DNA from: Anaerolineales bacterium
Lineage (GTDB): Bacteria; Chloroflexota; Anaerolineae; Anaerolineales; Villigracilaceae
Assembly (NCBI GenBank): GCA_025938055.1
Contig: JAICQC010000249.1
Span: 1-7,025 of the forward strand
Reading direction: 5' to 3'
DNA: 7,025 bases
The position numbers and the translations under genes were made by a program. The notes beneath the pieces were generated by a model, which was not told the origin of the DNA, did not search any database, and saw only the letters and a program-made list of their open reading frames with translations. Each line of letters begins with the position of its first letter. The first letter of the stretch is position 1. Of this stretch, positions 6,215 through 7,025 are shown in pieces.

Positions 6215-6844
6215 ATGACGCTCAACGATGCCCACCATACCATGACCCGAACTGCCCTCCAACTCAACCTATTTCTATTTGCCCTTGCTGCTTTTTTCCT
6301 GAACCCACGTTCCACTCAGGCAATTGGTTACGCGGCTGGTACGCCATTCAATTCCGCAGACTTTAGTACATCGGTCCAGAACGATGAAGTGGATGTGCTG
6401 CGCGGCGTGTACGTGCCGAATGTGATGGAGCTGCCTGTCATCCAGCAGCCTCCCGATGATCCTTATTACGTTTCCAGTCGGAACGGGGAAGCTACCCAGT
6501 TCTCGATGGCATCTCACTACGGAAACATAGGTTTGCTTGCCCACAATACGCTCTCTGGAAAACAATTTTCACAACTGGAAATTGGTCAGGAAATCCGTCT
6601 TGTGTATGGGGATGGAAGAGTCGAGTACTTTGTCGTCCAGCAGATTCTGCGCTTCCAGGCTTTGGAGCCAGACAGTGTTTCAAGTGTATTCCGAAACCTG
6701 GACAGGGACGAAACGCTGTCGGCTGGCGAGCTGTTCAGCCGTGCGTATGCCGGTGAGCGCCACCTGGTTTTCCAGACCTGCATCGAGGCAAATGGAAACG
6801 TGAGTTGGGGGCGTTTATTTGTGATTGCCCTTCCAAAGGGCTAG
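6215..6844 (+). CDS. Exported sortase-like cysteine transpeptidase homologue
   Basis: 209 residues from ATG6215. ATG6242 (residue 10) is an equally good start and gives a cleaner signal peptide: MTRT, then hydrophobic LQLNLFLFALAAFFL and a cleavage-like STQA-IG near residues 33-38. Neither start has a Shine-Dalgarno. A spacer of low complexity (about 40-95) is followed by a compact sortase-type domain: GLLAHNTLSG with His110, then LEIGQEIRLVYGDG, EYFVVQQI, LVFQTC with Cys189, and WGRLFVIA with Arg200. His, Cys and Arg in that order and spacing are the sortase catalytic set. The N-terminal signal replaces the membrane anchor of some classes; no C-terminal anchor is visible. Sortases link surface proteins to the envelope, but no LPXTG-like substrate is encoded here, so the substrate is unknown. 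The gene is divergent from the MFS gene and just upstream of a riboswitch that belongs to the next transcript. Identity rests on motif reading; overall similarity to characterised sortases is low. Confidence 0.75.
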   Translation: MTLNDAHHTMTRTALQLNLFLFALAAFFLNPRSTQAIGYAAGTPFNSADFSTSVQNDEVDVLRGVYVPNVMELPVIQQPPDDPYYVSSRNGEATQFSMASHYGNIGLLAHNTLSGKQFSQLEIGQEIRLVYGDGRVEYFVVQQILRFQALEPDSVSSVFRNLDRDETLSAGELFSRAYAGERHLVFQTCIEANGNVSWGRLFVIALPKG

Positions 6845-6864
6845 GTATGACGTTTCAGCCTTGT

Positions 6865-6902
6865 AAGCTGATATTACTAAAATGCAAAGTGAAAATCAGC
6901 TT
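6865..6902 (+). repeat. 8-bp inverted repeat after the sortase-like gene
   Basis: AAGCTGAT (6865-6872) is the reverse complement of ATCAGCTT (6895-6902), with a 22-base AT-rich loop. A competing small hairpin, TCAGC (6855-6859) with GCTGA (6867-6871), uses the same left arm. It could be a weak terminator of the sortase-like gene, or an operator, because the right arm lies between the expected -35 and the -10 at 6911. Evidence is weak either way. Confidence 0.3.
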
Positions 6903-6910
6903 TCTGTCGT

Positions 6911-6916
6911 TATAAT
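6911..6916 (+). promoter_or_regulatory. -10 element of the riboswitch transcript
   Basis: A perfect TATAAT lies about 23 bases before the riboswitch core, so transcription would start near 6923, just upstream of the aptamer. The -35 at normal spacing is poor (AGTGAA at 6888-6893), so an activator may be involved. Confidence 0.5.
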
Positions 6917-6933
6917 ATAGTCAATTAATATCC

Positions 6934-7020
6934 GAAATAGCAAACCCGCCGAAAGACGGGGACGCAAAGCCATGGGTCTACCACCACACTACGTGTGGTT
7001 AGGACAGCCTGGTTGCTGAA
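6934..7020 (+). ncRNA. Class I cyclic-di-GMP riboswitch (GEMM-I)
   Basis: The conserved core is present in order: GCAAACC (6940-6946), a stem closed by a GAAA tetraloop (6951-6954), GGGACGCAAAGCCA (6959-6972), GGTCTA (6975-6980), a variable hairpin (ACCACAC 6983-6989 with GTGTGGT 6993-6999, triloop TAC), TAGGACAGCC (7000-7009) and GGTTGCTGAA (7011-7020). P1 is AGCAA (6939-6943) with TTGCT (7013-7017). The ligand-contacting G20 and C92 of the Vibrio Vc2 aptamer correspond to G6940 and C7016 and are both kept, pointing to c-di-GMP. The outer P1 pair is A-T instead of the usual G-C, a compensatory change. One C-A mismatch (6949 with 6956) sits below the tetraloop. The expression platform and regulated gene lie beyond the right edge, so on/off behaviour cannot be told. 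Confidence 0.93.
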
Positions 7021-7025
7021 GATGA

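Noticed and set aside
6939..7017. Start of a protein-coding gene in the last 100 bases
   Set aside because: The ATG at 6972 is inside the riboswitch core and the sequence matches the aptamer consensus; the regulated gene begins outside the window.

Overview
The window looks like chromosomal DNA from an uncultured or environmental bacterium of moderately high GC. The best guess is Chloroflexota, class Anaerolineae. This rests on remembered protein style: a TPR plus zinc-ribbon protein, a degenerate class A penicillin-binding-protein homologue with an Ig-like tail, a secreted sortase-like protein, and a four-helix-bundle (23S rRNA intervening sequence type) remnant. No marker gene is present, so the taxonomy is inference.

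Layout, left to right. (1) The 3' part of a cytosolic protein with TPR-like helices and two four-cysteine zinc ribbons runs in from the left edge and ends at 1238, followed by a good intrinsic terminator (about 1294-1337). (2) A long plus-strand gene (1404-3917) encodes a membrane-anchored class A PBP homologue. It keeps the family fold signatures, but the catalytic Glu of the transglycosylase and most of the SxxK, SxN and KTG residues of the transpeptidase are replaced, so it reads as a two-domain pseudoenzyme. (3) Its stop codon lies in a 42-bp array of six T(A/G)GCNNN heptamers that also forms a 10-bp hairpin. (4) Next is a 23-codon N-terminal fragment of a four-helix-bundle protein (3983-4054). 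It contains a promoter-like sequence and overlaps, by ATGA, the start of a small DUF3592-type membrane protein (4051-4521). (5) Convergent with that gene, 3 bp away, is a GPH/MelB-type MFS symporter (minus strand, 4525-5949). (6) After a divergent intergenic region of about 265-290 bp with no recognised gene comes an exported sortase-like protein (6215 or 6242 to 6844). (7) The window ends in a class I cyclic-di-GMP (GEMM) riboswitch with its own promoter. The gene it controls starts beyond the right edge.

There is no obvious single pathway. The theme is the cell envelope: a PBP-like scaffold, a small membrane protein, a solute transporter, a sortase-like exported enzyme, and a c-di-GMP sensor that in other bacteria often controls surface or motility genes. 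Most genes appear to be separate transcription units. Two starts (PBP-like and MFS) lack a Shine-Dalgarno sequence and have -10-like hexamers almost on the start codon, which suggests leaderless or near-leaderless transcripts. The most notable signals are the pseudo-PBP, the gene remnant apparently reused as a promoter and leader, the heptamer array, and the riboswitch.
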